From Saprospira grandis (GTDB taxonomy: Bacteria > Bacteroidota > Bacteroidia > Chitinophagales > Saprospiraceae): DNA of 64,000 nucleotides. The position numbers and the translations under genes were made by a program. The notes under the pieces were generated by a model. The model did no database searches and was not told where the DNA came from. It saw only the letters and a list, made by a program, of their open reading frames with translations. Below, one piece after another: positions 51,287 through 60,793 of this stretch. The stretch lies in contig NZ_CP110854.1 of NCBI RefSeq assembly GCF_027594745.1, forward strand, positions 1 to 64,000. The letters run 5' to 3'. Numbering within the stretch: the stretch's first letter is position 1; every line of letters starts with the position of its first letter.

Positions 51287-51294
51287 CAAAATTA
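51287..51294 (-). promoter_or_regulatory. Candidate -7 promoter box
   Basis: TAATTTTG on the minus strand matches the Bacteroidota TAnnTTTG consensus, 43 bp before the beta-barrel gene. A TTG lies 25 bp upstream, slightly beyond the usual 17-23 bp. Confidence 0.4.
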
Positions 51295-51426
51295 CAAATA
51301 TTTTGGATAGAACTGCTATCAAAAATAATTTCTGTCGCCGCTTTTTAGACGCTGCAGGGGGGCATAAGTTGGAAAAGCTTTATATTTTGAGGGCTAAATA
51401 TTGCTCCAACTCCCTAAATCACAATT

Positions 51427-53913
51427 ATGAACAAGATTTTCTTTTTACTTCTTTTTCTGGGCTTCAGCTCTAGCCAAGTTTTGGCCCAACTTTCGGGTTT
51501 AGTGACCGATGAAAAAGGAGACCCCCTGCCCTTTGTCTCGGTTTATCTCCAAAAAGAATCGGTGGGGACCACCTCCAATATAGAGGGCCGATATTTACTT
51601 CGGCTAGCGCCCGGAGAGTACCAATTGGTCTTTCAGTATGTGGGCTACAAAAAAAAGGTCATCAACTTAAACTGGAGCGAAAACGAGCAACTAGAGCTCA
51701 ATGTAGAGCTCGCCCCCCTAGATCTTCAGGCCCCAGAGGTGGTGGTCGATGGCTCGGAAGATCCTGCCTATGGCATTATTCGGCAGGCTATGAAAAAGCG
51801 GAAGTTTTACCTCAATCAGGTCCAAAACTTTAGCTGCGAGGCCTATGTTAAAGGCGCTCAGGAAATTAGTGAATTGCCCGAAAGCATTATGGGCCAATCT
51901 ACAGCAGAGTTTAGAAAGCAACTGGACTCCTCGGGTAGTGGTATGGTTTATCTTTCGGAATCGGTATCCAAAATTTATGTCCAAGGTAATAAAGTGAAAG
52001 AAGAAATGATTTCTTCTAAGGTCAGTGGCGATGATAATGGCTTTAGCTTTAATTCTGGGGCCGCCATGATGGATATGAATTTCTACCAGAATTATACGGA
52101 GCTGATTGATGCCCGCCTGCTCTCGCCTATTGGCCAAGGCGCCCTTAATGCCTATAAATACAAGTTGCTCAATACCTTTTTTGATGAGGGCAAAATGATC
52201 TATCAGGTCCAGGTTATTCCCAAAAACCCCTTGGGCCAACTCTTCTTTGGCGATATTTATATTGTAGATGGCGAATGGTGCATCCATAGTACCGACCTCA
52301 AAACGACGGGCAAGGCCGCCAATATTTCTATCCTCGATACCGTGGCATTTAAGCAGCTGCATGTAGAGGTGCAAGATAGCGTTTGGCGACTTTTTTCTCA
52401 GGAAATTGAACTGGGCATCAATGTCTTTGGCATCGAGATTTCAGGCGGAATTATTGGCGTTTTTCAGCAGTATGATTTGGCCCCCGAATTTCCCAAAAAG
52501 CTCTTCAATAGTGAAATCTTTTCGGTAGAGGCAGAGGCCAACAAAAAAACGGAGGTCTACTGGGATAGTATTCGCCCCCTTCCGCTTTCCGAAAAAGAGG
52601 TCGTCGAGTACCATATTAAGGATAGCCTGCAGGAGGTCCTCAACGACCCCGCCTATATTGATTCTATGGACCGCATCGCCAACCGCCCAAGCTGGAGCCT
52701 GCTGCTATCGGGCTATAGCTACCGCAAACGCAACAAGGGCTATAGTTGGTCAATTTCTTCTCCTCTATATAGTATAATGTATAATACGTTGCAGGGCTTT
52801 TATGGAGATGTTAATCTGGGCTATAACAAGCGCTTCAATAAGGAAAACACCCGCTACCTCAATGCCAAGATGAAACTGCAATATGGCCTTGCCGATAAGC
52901 GCCTGCGCCCCTCGGGCAGCCTCTTTTTCCGCTTCAATAAAATCAATGATGCCAATCTAACGCTCAGCGGCGGAAATTTGGTCCAGCAGTTTGTCGAGGA
53001 TCCGCCCATGAGTCCGCTGATCAATAGCTATACTTCTTTGGTCTATCGGCAAAATTATATTAAGGCCTATGATAAAACCTTTGCCCATCTGCGCTATTCT
53101 CAACGGCTATTTAATGGCCTTCGCCTGCTCTTTCAGGCCGAATATGCCCAGCGCAAAGCCCTAAGAAATCAGGCCGATTATAGCCTATTGTTTAGGGATA
53201 AAAGGGAGTTTTACTCTAACCAGCCCCTCGATTTTAATCAGCCGCCAGCAGAAGATACCTTGGCCTTCCAAGCCAATGACCGCCTGCTGCTCGACCTGCG
53301 CTTTCGCCTGCGTTTTGGCCAGAAGTACCTCTCTTACCCCAAGCAACGCATTTATCGCCCCAGCAATATTCCCGAAATTTGGCTGATTTATAAAAAAGCC
53401 CTGGCCCTCAACGACGAAATGACGGCCTTTGATTACCTAGGCGCCTATATCCAAAAACTCGATTTGCCGGTGGCCGGTATCGGCAAGTTTAGCTGGCGCA
53501 CAGAGGCCGGCCACTTCCTCAATCGCAAAAATATGCGCTTTGTCGATTATCAGCATTTTAGAGGCAACCAAACCTTTTTTGCCCAAAATGGCAAGCAGTG
53601 GCGCAGCTTTCAGCTCTTGCCTTATTATGAGCACAGCACGATGGATTATTTTGTGCAAACCCATTTTGAGCACCATTTTAATGGCTTTCTCTGGAATAAA
53701 TTGCCGGGCCTCAAAAAGTTGGGCTTCGAAACTATTCTGGGGGTCCACCACCTCTATACCCCCGAAAAAGGCAACCATCTAGAGTTCAATTTTGGTATCG
53801 ACCGCATCGGCTGGAAGCTCTTCCGCATTATCCGCATAGATGCCGTAATGGCCATCCGTGAAAATAAAACCCCAGATTGGGGCGGAGTCATTAGCTTTAA
53901 TTTCTCGCTCTAA
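51427..53913 (+). CDS. DUF5686 outer-membrane protein with carboxypeptidase-regulatory-like domain
   Basis: An 828-residue exported protein. The signal peptide ends VLAQ (about 20). Residues about 21-105 are a CarboxypepD-regulatory-like beta-sandwich (LSGLVTDEKGDPLPFVSVYLQKESVGTTSNIEGRYLLRL) as in many Bacteroidota receptors. From about 115 the protein matches the DUF5686 type (DPAYGIIRQAMKKRKFYLNQVQNFSCEAYVKG), ending in a beta-barrel with a C-terminal aromatic strand (GGVISFNFSL). There is no TonB plug domain, so SusC/RagA is excluded. It probably sits in the outer membrane; the role of the family is unknown. The region TTATATTTTGA about 40 bp upstream resembles a -7 box with one additional T. 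Confidence 0.87.
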   Translation: MNKIFFLLLFLGFSSSQVLAQLSGLVTDEKGDPLPFVSVYLQKESVGTTSNIEGRYLLRLAPGEYQLVFQYVGYKKKVINLNWSENEQLELNVELAPLDLQAPEVVVDGSEDPAYGIIRQAMKKRKFYLNQVQNFSCEAYVKGAQEISELPESIMGQSTAEFRKQLDSSGSGMVYLSESVSKIYVQGNKVKEEMISSKVSGDDNGFSFNSGAAMMDMNFYQNYTELIDARLLSPIGQGALNAYKYKLLNTFFDEGKMIYQVQVIPKNPLGQLFFGDIYIVDGEWCIHSTDLKTTGKAANISILDTVAFKQLHVEVQDSVWRLFSQEIELGINVFGIEISGGIIGVFQQYDLAPEFPKKLFNSEIFSVEAEANKKTEVYWDSIRPLPLSEKEVVEYHIKDSLQEVLNDPAYIDSMDRIANRPSWSLLLSGYSYRKRNKGYSWSISSPLYSIMYNTLQGFYGDVNLGYNKRFNKENTRYLNAKMKLQYGLADKRLRPSGSLFFRFNKINDANLTLSGGNLVQQFVEDPPMSPLINSYTSLVYRQNYIKAYDKTFAHLRYSQRLFNGLRLLFQAEYAQRKALRNQADYSLLFRDKREFYSNQPLDFNQPPAEDTLAFQANDRLLLDLRFRLRFGQKYLSYPKQRIYRPSNIPEIWLIYKKALALNDEMTAFDYLGAYIQKLDLPVAGIGKFSWRTEAGHFLNRKNMRFVDYQHFRGNQTFFAQNGKQWRSFQLLPYYEHSTMDYFVQTHFEHHFNGFLWNKLPGLKKLGFETILGVHHLYTPEKGNHLEFNFGIDRIGWKLFRIIRIDAVMAIRENKTPDWGGVISFNFSL

Positions 53914-53933
53914 TTGCTCTTGTATTTCTTATG

Positions 53934-54091
53934 TTTTGGGGCCCGCGGCCAGCTCGGCAAAGCCGAGCTGGCCGCCGCTATGCTGCGGGGCTCGCAGGTC
54001 TGCTCGGCCCTGCAGCCGCCTTTGGCGGCTTGGGTCTGGCCTGCGGCCACCCGCTCCGCAGCGCTGGGCCTGCGGCGGCTTCGCCGCCTGC
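53934..54091 (+). repeat. GC-rich hairpin element, copy 23 (inverted pair with copy 24)
   Basis: Third subtype, near-identical to copy 22. Closing stem GGCCC/GGGCC, first hairpin GCGGCCAGCTC/GAGCTGGCCGC, distal GGCGGC/GCCGCC with a TTC loop. Confidence 0.88.
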
Positions 54092-54244
54092 TAGATCTAG
54101 CTAGTTTTTGCCCTGCCGAATATAAAGAAAGTTCTTTTAGAGAAAACTAAATTTGCGTTTATAAACTAAAGTTACTACTTTTGAATAAATACAAACTAAA
54201 AGCGCTAAGGGCATTCCCTTGATTTTGGTCCAATTGGGCGTTTT

Positions 54245-54408
54245 ACAGGCGGCGAAGCCGCCGCAAAGGCGCGCAGCGCCGCGGCTGAGGGATGGACAGC
54301 AGTGGCCGAAGGCCAGACCAAGGCGCTGAAAGCGCCGCAGGGCCGAGCGAATAGCGAGCTGCGAAACAGCCCGACCCAGCCGCAGGCTGGGGCAGCCCCA
54401 GAAAAAAA
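54245..54408 (-). repeat. GC-rich hairpin element, copy 24 (inverted pair with copy 23)
   Basis: Closing stem GGCTG/CAGCC, first hairpin CCCAGCC/GGCTGGG with a TGC loop, second GGCGCT/AGCGCC. Distal GGCGGC/GCCGCC with a TGTAAAACGC tail and a TTGGACC about 12 bp on. The stretch 54092-54244 between the pair holds no gene. Confidence 0.88.
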
Positions 54409-54549
54409 CAAGTCAAAACGGCAGAATATATAGAAGGGAATAGCTTTTGGCTTATAGAGGGCCGGTTTAAAAAAGCAGCTTGTTTACTTATTTTTTTTAG
54501 TTAGAACAAGATTAAGCGGGCAAAACTACTTAGTTTAGGCCCAAACCGA

Positions 54550-54564
54550 CTGACAAGCTGTCAG
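54550..54564 (+). promoter_or_regulatory. Inverted repeat upstream of lon, candidate operator
   Basis: CTGACA AGC TGTCAG is a perfect 6-bp inverted repeat with a 3-bp centre, followed by an imperfect TGGCAG half. It lies 50 bp before the lon start. From memory, similar CTGACA-type motifs occur near heat-shock genes of this phylum; I cannot verify that here. 54409-54549 shows nothing else I can name. Confidence 0.45.
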
Positions 54565-54613
54565 CAACTGGCAGCAGAAGCCGAGAGGCTTGCATTCATT
54601 ACAAATAATCAGC

Positions 54614-57028
54614 ATGTCAAAAAAAGAAAACGATTTGAGTCCAGAGGAAGAAATGGAAATTTTACCCTTTTTTAGTGTAGACGAGCAAGAGGAGCGTTTG
54701 ATGCAAGAAGAGGAATATAGTTATGACCTTCCTGTTTTGGCATTGAAGAACACTGTTTTGTTTCCGGGAGTAGTGATTCCTGTGACGGTGGGCCGCGAGC
54801 GTTCTATAGCGGCGGTACAAGATGCCTATGCAGATGGTAAGCATATTTTGGTTTTTGCCCAGAAAGATATGGAGGTCGATGAGCCAAAATTGAAAGATTT
54901 GCATGCCTTGGGCGTGGTGGCTAAAATTCTTCGTTTGATCAAAATGCCCGATGATAGTTATACGGCTATTTTGCAGGGGCGTCGTCGGACGGGCAGAGAG
55001 CGCAAAGCGCTGCAGACCCTTCCGTTTTTGCGGGCCGAGCCTATTTTGTTGGTTGATGAGCCCCCAAAAAAGAAAGAGCAAATTGAGTTTGAGGCGACCT
55101 TACAATCTATACGAGAGAAAAGTGAGGCCTTAATAGATATTAGTCCGCAAATTCCTTCAGATGCGGTACAGCTGCTGCATAAAATCCAGAACTCTGGTTT
55201 TTTGGTCAATTTTGTGGCCACCAATATGCAGGTGAGCGTGAGTGCCAAGCAGGAGCTACTCAATGAGAGTAAGCTGCTCAAGCGGGCCAAAATCTTGTTG
55301 GAGCAATTGAGTATTCAGTTGCACATTACTGAGATTCGGGCCGAATTGGAAGAAAAAGTGCGGGAAGAGATGGAGAAGCAGCAGCGGGATTACATCCTCA
55401 ACCAGCAGATGAAGTTGATTCAGGATGAGCTGGGCGAGAATCCGCAGAGCCAAGAAGTGGACCGTTTGCGGGCCAAGGCTGCGGATAAAGACTGGTCGGA
55501 AGCGGTGCAAGAAAAATTTGATCGGGAACTCCGTCGATTGGAGCGCACCAACCCCATGGCGCCTGATTACTCTCTTACGCTCAACTACTTAGAAACCTTG
55601 GTCGATTTGCCTTGGAATGAGTTTAGTGAGGATAATTTTGATTTGAACAAGGCCGAAAAGATTTTGGACCATGACCATTATGGTTTGGACAAGGTCAAGG
55701 ATCGGATTTTGGAATATTTGGCGGTTTTGGAATTGCGCCAAGACATGAAAGCGCCAATTATTTGCCTCTTGGGCCCTCCCGGTGTGGGAAAAACCTCTTT
55801 GGGGCGTTCGGTGGCTTCGGCTCTTAACCGAGAATACATTCGGATGTCGCTAGGTGGCCTACATGATGAGTCCGAATTGCGGGGGCACCGTAAAACCTAT
55901 ATTGGGGCCATGCCAGGTCGCATCATTCAATCTTTGAAAAAAGCGGGGAGCTCTAATCCCGTTTTCATTTTGGATGAAATTGATAAAATGGGCCGTGGAC
56001 AAAGAGGCGACCCCTCTTCTGCCCTACTAGAAATCCTTGATCCCGAGCAAAATAGCAGCTTTTACGACAACTATTTGGAGTTAGATTATGACCTTTCTAA
56101 GGTGCTCTTTATTGCTACCTCCAACTCCTTGAGTTCTATTCAGCCGGCCCTTTTGGACCGTATGGAAATCATTGAGCTATCGGGTTATTCGGTAGAAGAA
56201 AAGCTAGAAATTGCCAAGCGCCACTTGATTCCCAAGCAGCGCAAAGAGCATGGGCTTTCGGGCAATCAGTTTAGAATTGGGGCCAAAGCGCTACAAACCT
56301 TAGTCTCGGATTATACCCAGGAGTCGGGCGTGCGTAAACTAGAGCGCCAGATTGCTCGTTTGATGCGGATTGCGGCCAAGCAAATTGCGCAGGGCGATAA
56401 AAAGCAGGTTCGCTTTAGTACGGCTCAGGATGTGGAAGATGCCTTAGGCATTAAAACCACCGTTAAGGATATTTATGAAGAAAAGTTGCCTGCTGGTGTA
56501 GCCGTTGGTTTGGCTTGGACCCAAGTGGGGGGAGAAATTCTCTTTATTGAGGCCAGCTTAAGCCCGGGCAAGGGCAAGCTTCAATTGACGGGGAACTTGG
56601 GCGATGTGATGAAAGAATCTGCGGCCTTGGCCCTTTCTTACCTTAAGAGCCATGCAGAAGAGTTTGGCATTGAGGCCAGCCTTTTTGAGCAAAGAGATGT
56701 GCATTTGCACGTTCCTGCCGGGGCTGTGCCCAAGGATGGACCTTCTGCGGGAATCACTATGCTTTCGGCCCTAGCCTCTGCCTTTAAGGGTAAGGCCTTG
56801 CGCTCTCATTTGGCCATGACCGGAGAAATTTCTTTGAGAGGTCGCGTGCTTCGAGTAGGCGGCATTAAGGAAAAGATCTTGGCGGCCAAACGGGCTGGAG
56901 TCAAAGAATTGATCCTTTGCGAGGACAACCGTCCGCATGTTATGGAAGTAAAAGCCGAATATATCAAAGGCCTAGAATTTCATTATGTCAAGCGCATGGA
57001 AGATGTACTCAAAATTGCCTTGCGTTAA
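54614..57028 (+). CDS. lon: ATP-dependent protease La
   Basis: Homohexameric cytoplasmic protease that degrades damaged and regulatory proteins. The start is the ATG at 54614 (MSKKENDLSPEEEME), giving 804 residues. The N-terminal LAN domain (LPVLALKNTVLFPGVVIPVTVGRERS), the AAA+ domain with Walker A GPPGVGKT (387-394) and the C-terminal protease domain are complete. The catalytic dyad is Ser711 (PKDGPSAGIT) and Lys752 (GGIKEKILAAKRAG). An inverted repeat upstream may be an operator. Ends at a bidirectional terminator. Single gene. Confidence 0.97.
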   Translation: MSKKENDLSPEEEMEILPFFSVDEQEERLMQEEEYSYDLPVLALKNTVLFPGVVIPVTVGRERSIAAVQDAYADGKHILVFAQKDMEVDEPKLKDLHALGVVAKILRLIKMPDDSYTAILQGRRRTGRERKALQTLPFLRAEPILLVDEPPKKKEQIEFEATLQSIREKSEALIDISPQIPSDAVQLLHKIQNSGFLVNFVATNMQVSVSAKQELLNESKLLKRAKILLEQLSIQLHITEIRAELEEKVREEMEKQQRDYILNQQMKLIQDELGENPQSQEVDRLRAKAADKDWSEAVQEKFDRELRRLERTNPMAPDYSLTLNYLETLVDLPWNEFSEDNFDLNKAEKILDHDHYGLDKVKDRILEYLAVLELRQDMKAPIICLLGPPGVGKTSLGRSVASALNREYIRMSLGGLHDESELRGHRKTYIGAMPGRIIQSLKKAGSSNPVFILDEIDKMGRGQRGDPSSALLEILDPEQNSSFYDNYLELDYDLSKVLFIATSNSLSSIQPALLDRMEIIELSGYSVEEKLEIAKRHLIPKQRKEHGLSGNQFRIGAKALQTLVSDYTQESGVRKLERQIARLMRIAAKQIAQGDKKQVRFSTAQDVEDALGIKTTVKDIYEEKLPAGVAVGLAWTQVGGEILFIEASLSPGKGKLQLTGNLGDVMKESAALALSYLKSHAEEFGIEASLFEQRDVHLHVPAGAVPKDGPSAGITMLSALASAFKGKALRSHLAMTGEISLRGRVLRVGGIKEKILAAKRAGVKELILCEDNRPHVMEVKAEYIKGLEFHYVKRMEDVLKIALR

Positions 57029-57049
57029 TTTTAGCTCAGCGCTATAAAC

Positions 57050-57081
57050 AAAAAAAGCAGCTCTTAGGAGCTGCTTTTTTT
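57050..57081. terminator. Bidirectional terminator
   Basis: Perfect AAAAAAAGCAGCTC/GAGCTGCTTTTTTT palindrome with a TTAG loop, between the convergent lon and the 57087 gene. Confidence 0.9.
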
Positions 57082-57086
57082 GTTTA

Positions 57087-59393
57087 TTAGCCTTTCATCT
57101 TCACTATTTTCCGCTCTGCTCGCTTGAGGCGGAGCTTAATTTTTGCCTTTTTCACTGGGCTTTGATCAACGGCCTTGCTACTGCCTTTGGCTTGTAGCAA
57201 CTGGCCCAAATCTCCGCTCCAGATGGGAATGCGAAGAGGATTTTCGCCTGTTTTTTCTTCCAGATAAATTTGAATTCGGTCCTCTCTATGGGCCCGCAAA
57301 GAGCGTTTAAACTGCTCTTTTACGGTTTTGCCTTTAAAGAGAGCGGGTAGGGTTTTGCTCATTTGGACCTCATTGCCCACCATAATTTCATACTTCCAAT
57401 TGGTTTTTGTTTGGGTAGAATCTAGCTGCAGGCTATCTGTCATCCACTTAAGTGACTGCAGATCAATTTGAAAGCTTACATTATGCAGGGTTTTGGGCAA
57501 CTTGCTTTCGCTTTTTTGTTCGGCCAATAGGACCTCTCCCGTTTTGCGATCGACAAACTGATAACTAAGGGCTACTTTTTCATTGGCCAAAAGGCGGCGA
57601 TGCGGAAAAAGCACATGAATTTGGGTAGAGTCTAGCGCTAGTGCAAAACTATCTTGTCCTATTTCTACTAGGCCTTCTCCTACCGTATTATAGCCTATAA
57701 AATCAACGCCATTTCGCAATCCATCAAGCAGCAGCATAGCACGTCCCCGATAGAGGCGGGGCAATTTTGCTTTTAGGGTCACCACATAACCAAAATCATT
57801 ATTTTGGACCCGGTCCATAGCCAACTCCTCTTCTAAGAGTAAATCAGTTAGCGTATCGGGGCGTTCAATCAATGGGCTGCGTTCGTTAATAATGGGAATT
57901 TCTAAATCGGGGATCAAGCTCATCTTCAGGCGAACTTGCGGATCATCTAGGTCCAGATAAGGAATAAAAAAGGCCAAGCTATCTTTTGCCTTCATGTTGG
58001 GCTGCTCATAGACCCCATGCAAAAGAGATGTAGGCAGGCTATCTTTGGGCAGTTCCTGCATAGGGTAAACGGTTTGGACCAAGGGTTGCCCCAGTAAATT
58101 CTCAAAGTTAATGCGCAATTTAGAGTATTGATGCACATCTTTTACTGCATAAGAAAAGCTAATCTTTATTCCTTTTGCCCCTTCATAATCTACATCTTCT
58201 TCTACAAAGGTGCCCGAATAATACATATAGGGCGGAAACTCTAGGGGTTGGAGGAAAATATAGGGTGCTGCTTCCACAATATTTTGTCCACCTCCATCAA
58301 AGTAAAACTCAATCTTTTTAATGGAAGAGTTCCAGGCATAATGCGGAATAAAATAGCTCAATCGGCCATTTTCGGGCAGTTCCATCAATTCGCCGGGCTG
58401 CGCTTGGCCTTCGACCAAAGAATAAAAAAGTGGAATTTTCACTTTTTTGCCTTCTACATCCGAGAAAACAAAATCGGGACGCATTTTTTGGCCCCTTAGG
58501 CTTTTGGGCAAAAAGTACTCAAGCACCAATTTTACACCTCGGCGGCCTTCATAAATAAAGTCATCTTGTATATAAGTACTAATGGGTTGTCGGCTTCTTT
58601 TGCTCAGGCCCATCGTATAATTTAGCCGTTTGATTTGGCCAAACATCTCCCCTTTTTGCGATTTGCGCAAGTCTTTGCTGGCTGCAGCTAGTGGCAGGCG
58701 GCCCAAAAAATCATCTTCTAGACCATCTTCATCATAAAAATTGATGTAGAGCTCCTCCCCTTCTAGGGCAAAAAATTGGGCTTCTTCGGCGGGGGCCTCA
58801 TAGCTATTGGGCTGCAATTTAGAGCTATACACCGGGTAGTCACTCCCATTAGTGCTAATGGTCCAATAAACATCTGGCGCCCCTTCTTTGGGCGAACCAG
58901 AATCGAGCAAACGAGCCGTTCTCTTTACTTCCGCCTGCTCCATCTGAAACAAAATGCTATAGGTTTGCGGCTGCGTATATGAAATAGTATTGCGGTACTT
59001 TAAAAGGCCTGGCACCTCATAAATAAACTCAATTTCCTCCTGTGGACCTGCTGCTACAGCCAAGTCTCTGTAGGCCACAAAACGGCGGCGTTTCTGCCAT
59101 TCATTGGGTTTTAGGACCAAATAGCTGCTGCTATCGCTAAATACCTCTTGCCCATATTTTCGGGCGCTAAGTTGCTGCTTATAGGTCAGCAAATAACGGC
59201 TATTACTAGGATATCGGCACTCAAAACTGAACATAATTCCCTTGGTCCCCTTGTCGGACATCTCGATATTTTGCTCAAATTTAAAGTTGCGTACCTCTAA
59301 TTTTTGGTCTAGCAGATCAATTTTTTCTTGTGCCCATAGGCTGCCGTAAAAGCAGCTCGAGACAACAAAAAAGAGGGTAAAAAATACTTTCAT
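57087..59393 (-). CDS. Large secreted protein with repeated C2-like or Ig-like units
   Basis: A 768-residue exported protein with a signal peptide (about 1-21, YGSLWAQ). At least three related beta-sandwich units of the pattern G-x-K/R-G-I/V-K/M-x-x-F/L-E/S-x start at about 40 (SDKGTKGIMFSFECRY), 280 (YEGRRGVKLVLEYF) and 405 (YEGAKGIKISFSYAV), each followed by an ENLLGQP- or DVEGKK-type turn. Between them lies a C2-like stretch (YINFYDEDGLEDDFLGRLPL). The C-terminus is basic (AKIKLRLKRAERKIVKMKG). I know no named family. It might be a structural or cargo protein of the envelope. It is a single minus-strand gene. Confidence 0.75.
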   Translation of the reverse strand: MKVFFTLFFVVSSCFYGSLWAQEKIDLLDQKLEVRNFKFEQNIEMSDKGTKGIMFSFECRYPSNSRYLLTYKQQLSARKYGQEVFSDSSSYLVLKPNEWQKRRRFVAYRDLAVAAGPQEEIEFIYEVPGLLKYRNTISYTQPQTYSILFQMEQAEVKRTARLLDSGSPKEGAPDVYWTISTNGSDYPVYSSKLQPNSYEAPAEEAQFFALEGEELYINFYDEDGLEDDFLGRLPLAAASKDLRKSQKGEMFGQIKRLNYTMGLSKRSRQPISTYIQDDFIYEGRRGVKLVLEYFLPKSLRGQKMRPDFVFSDVEGKKVKIPLFYSLVEGQAQPGELMELPENGRLSYFIPHYAWNSSIKKIEFYFDGGGQNIVEAAPYIFLQPLEFPPYMYYSGTFVEEDVDYEGAKGIKISFSYAVKDVHQYSKLRINFENLLGQPLVQTVYPMQELPKDSLPTSLLHGVYEQPNMKAKDSLAFFIPYLDLDDPQVRLKMSLIPDLEIPIINERSPLIERPDTLTDLLLEEELAMDRVQNNDFGYVVTLKAKLPRLYRGRAMLLLDGLRNGVDFIGYNTVGEGLVEIGQDSFALALDSTQIHVLFPHRRLLANEKVALSYQFVDRKTGEVLLAEQKSESKLPKTLHNVSFQIDLQSLKWMTDSLQLDSTQTKTNWKYEIMVGNEVQMSKTLPALFKGKTVKEQFKRSLRAHREDRIQIYLEEKTGENPLRIPIWSGDLGQLLQAKGSSKAVDQSPVKKAKIKLRLKRAERKIVKMKG

Positions 59394-59485
59394 ATAGTGT
59401 GTGTGTTATTGCTCCAAAGAGCTATGATTAGGCTTGTTCTTCTATCTTTTATAGGGGCTGAAGCTGCAACTGACTATGCTGTATC

Positions 59486-59640
59486 TTTTTTTGGGGCTTG
59501 CCGCCTTTGGCGGCCGGGCCATTCCGTGGCTCGCAGGTCTGCTCGGCCCTGCGGGGCTTTCGCTTCGCTTCAGCCCCTGGGTCTGCGGCTGCGCCGCACC
59601 ACTTCATGTCCCTAAGCCTGCGGCGGCTTCGCCGCCTGTC
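59486..59640 (+). repeat. GC-rich hairpin element, copy 25
   Basis: Closing stem GGCTT/AAGCC. First hairpin GCCGCC/GGCGGC with a TTT loop, second GGGGCT/AGCCCC around TTCGCTTCGCTTC, third GCGGC/GCCGC with a TGC loop, distal GGCGGC/GCCGCC with a TTC loop. Confidence 0.88.
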
Positions 59641-59657
59641 CACCGCAAAAAGGGCCT

Positions 59658-60650
59658 TTAGCTAAAGACATAATCGGCGTAGCGGGCCTCAATTTCTTCC
59701 AAAACGGCAAGCAGATCGGGCAGCTCCATCAGCGTAACCAGTTTTTTGCGGTATTCTTTCACGCCTGGCATCCCCCGAAAATAGTTGGTATAATGGCGGC
59801 GGGTTTCCAAAACGCCCAAAACGGGCCCTTTCCATTCTACGGCCCGAATAAGATGACGGCGAGCAGCATCTACTCGTTCATGAATATTGGGCGGAGCCAT
59901 TTTTTCTCCTGTTTCAAAGTAGTGCTTAATTTCTCTAAAAATCCAGGGGTAGCCAATAGCCGCTCGGCCGATCATGATACCATCCACCCCATAGCGTTCT
60001 TTGTATAGCATAGCTTTTTCGGGGCTATCAATATCGCCATTACCAAAAATGGGAATATGGATGCGGGGATTTTCTTTCACTTTGGCAATATGCGACCAAT
60101 CCGCCTCGCCTTTATACATCTGGGCCCGAGTGCGGCCATGAATACTCAGGGCCTTGATGCCTACATCTTGCAGCCGCTCGGCCACTTCTTCAATTTTGAT
60201 GCTGTTATGATCCCAGCCCAAGCGGGTTTTCACTGTTACCGGCAGTTTGGTTGACTTCACCACGGCTTCGGTCAATTCCACCATGCGGTCAATATCTCTT
60301 AAGATACCTGCGCCAGCCATTTTGCAGACCACTTTTTTCACGGGGCAACCAAAGTTAATATCTAAAACTTCGGGTTGGGCTTCTTCTACAATTTCGGCGG
60401 CCCGCATCATAGAATCTAGTTCGGCCCCAAAAATTTGCACGCCAATGGGGCGTTCTTCTGGATAAATATCTAATTTGACTACACTTTTCTTTGCGTCTCG
60501 GATCAGCCCTTCTACTGAAATAAACTCCGTATACATCATATCGCAGCCCTGTTCTTTACAGAGTGCACGAAAAGGGGGATCGCTAACATCCTCCATCGGG
60601 GCTAGCAAAAAGGGGAATTCTCCCAAAGAAAGATCTCCAATTTTAACCAT
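59658..60650 (-). CDS. dusB: tRNA-dihydrouridine synthase B
   Basis: FMN enzyme that reduces uridine to dihydrouridine in the tRNA D-loop. The start is the ATG at 60650 (MVKIGDLSLGEFPFLLAPMEDV); the frame opens 14 codons upstream. The product has 330 residues. The Dus signatures are APMEDVSDPPFRALC, VQIFGAE, and DINFGCPVKKVVCKMAGAG with the catalytic Cys102. The FMN-phosphate site IFGNGDIDSPEKA and the C-terminal helical domain are present. The subtype fits DusB. A single gene, convergent with nothing; repeat copy 25 lies at its 3' end. Confidence 0.94.
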   Translation of the reverse strand: MVKIGDLSLGEFPFLLAPMEDVSDPPFRALCKEQGCDMMYTEFISVEGLIRDAKKSVVKLDIYPEERPIGVQIFGAELDSMMRAAEIVEEAQPEVLDINFGCPVKKVVCKMAGAGILRDIDRMVELTEAVVKSTKLPVTVKTRLGWDHNSIKIEEVAERLQDVGIKALSIHGRTRAQMYKGEADWSHIAKVKENPRIHIPIFGNGDIDSPEKAMLYKERYGVDGIMIGRAAIGYPWIFREIKHYFETGEKMAPPNIHERVDAARRHLIRAVEWKGPVLGVLETRRHYTNYFRGMPGVKEYRKKLVTLMELPDLLAVLEEIEARYADYVFS

Positions 60651-60793
60651 AGTAGTTTTATGTTCTGTTTTGCGCAAAAATACGACGAACAAAGGTAAAA
60701 GCCTTTGAATCTATCGCTTTTTTGGACCAAAAAGCCAGAGAATCGAAGAACTCCTCAATTTTTTATAAATTTGGTGATAAATGAACCAACTCC

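Noticed and set aside
51718..52374. Minus-strand open frame of 218 codons
   Set aside because: Antisense shadow of the large DUF5686-type gene.
51427..53913. SusC/RagA-type TonB receptor
   Set aside because: The N-terminal carboxypeptidase-regulatory-like domain is shared with SusC, but there is no plug domain, and the following sequence matches the DUF5686 type.
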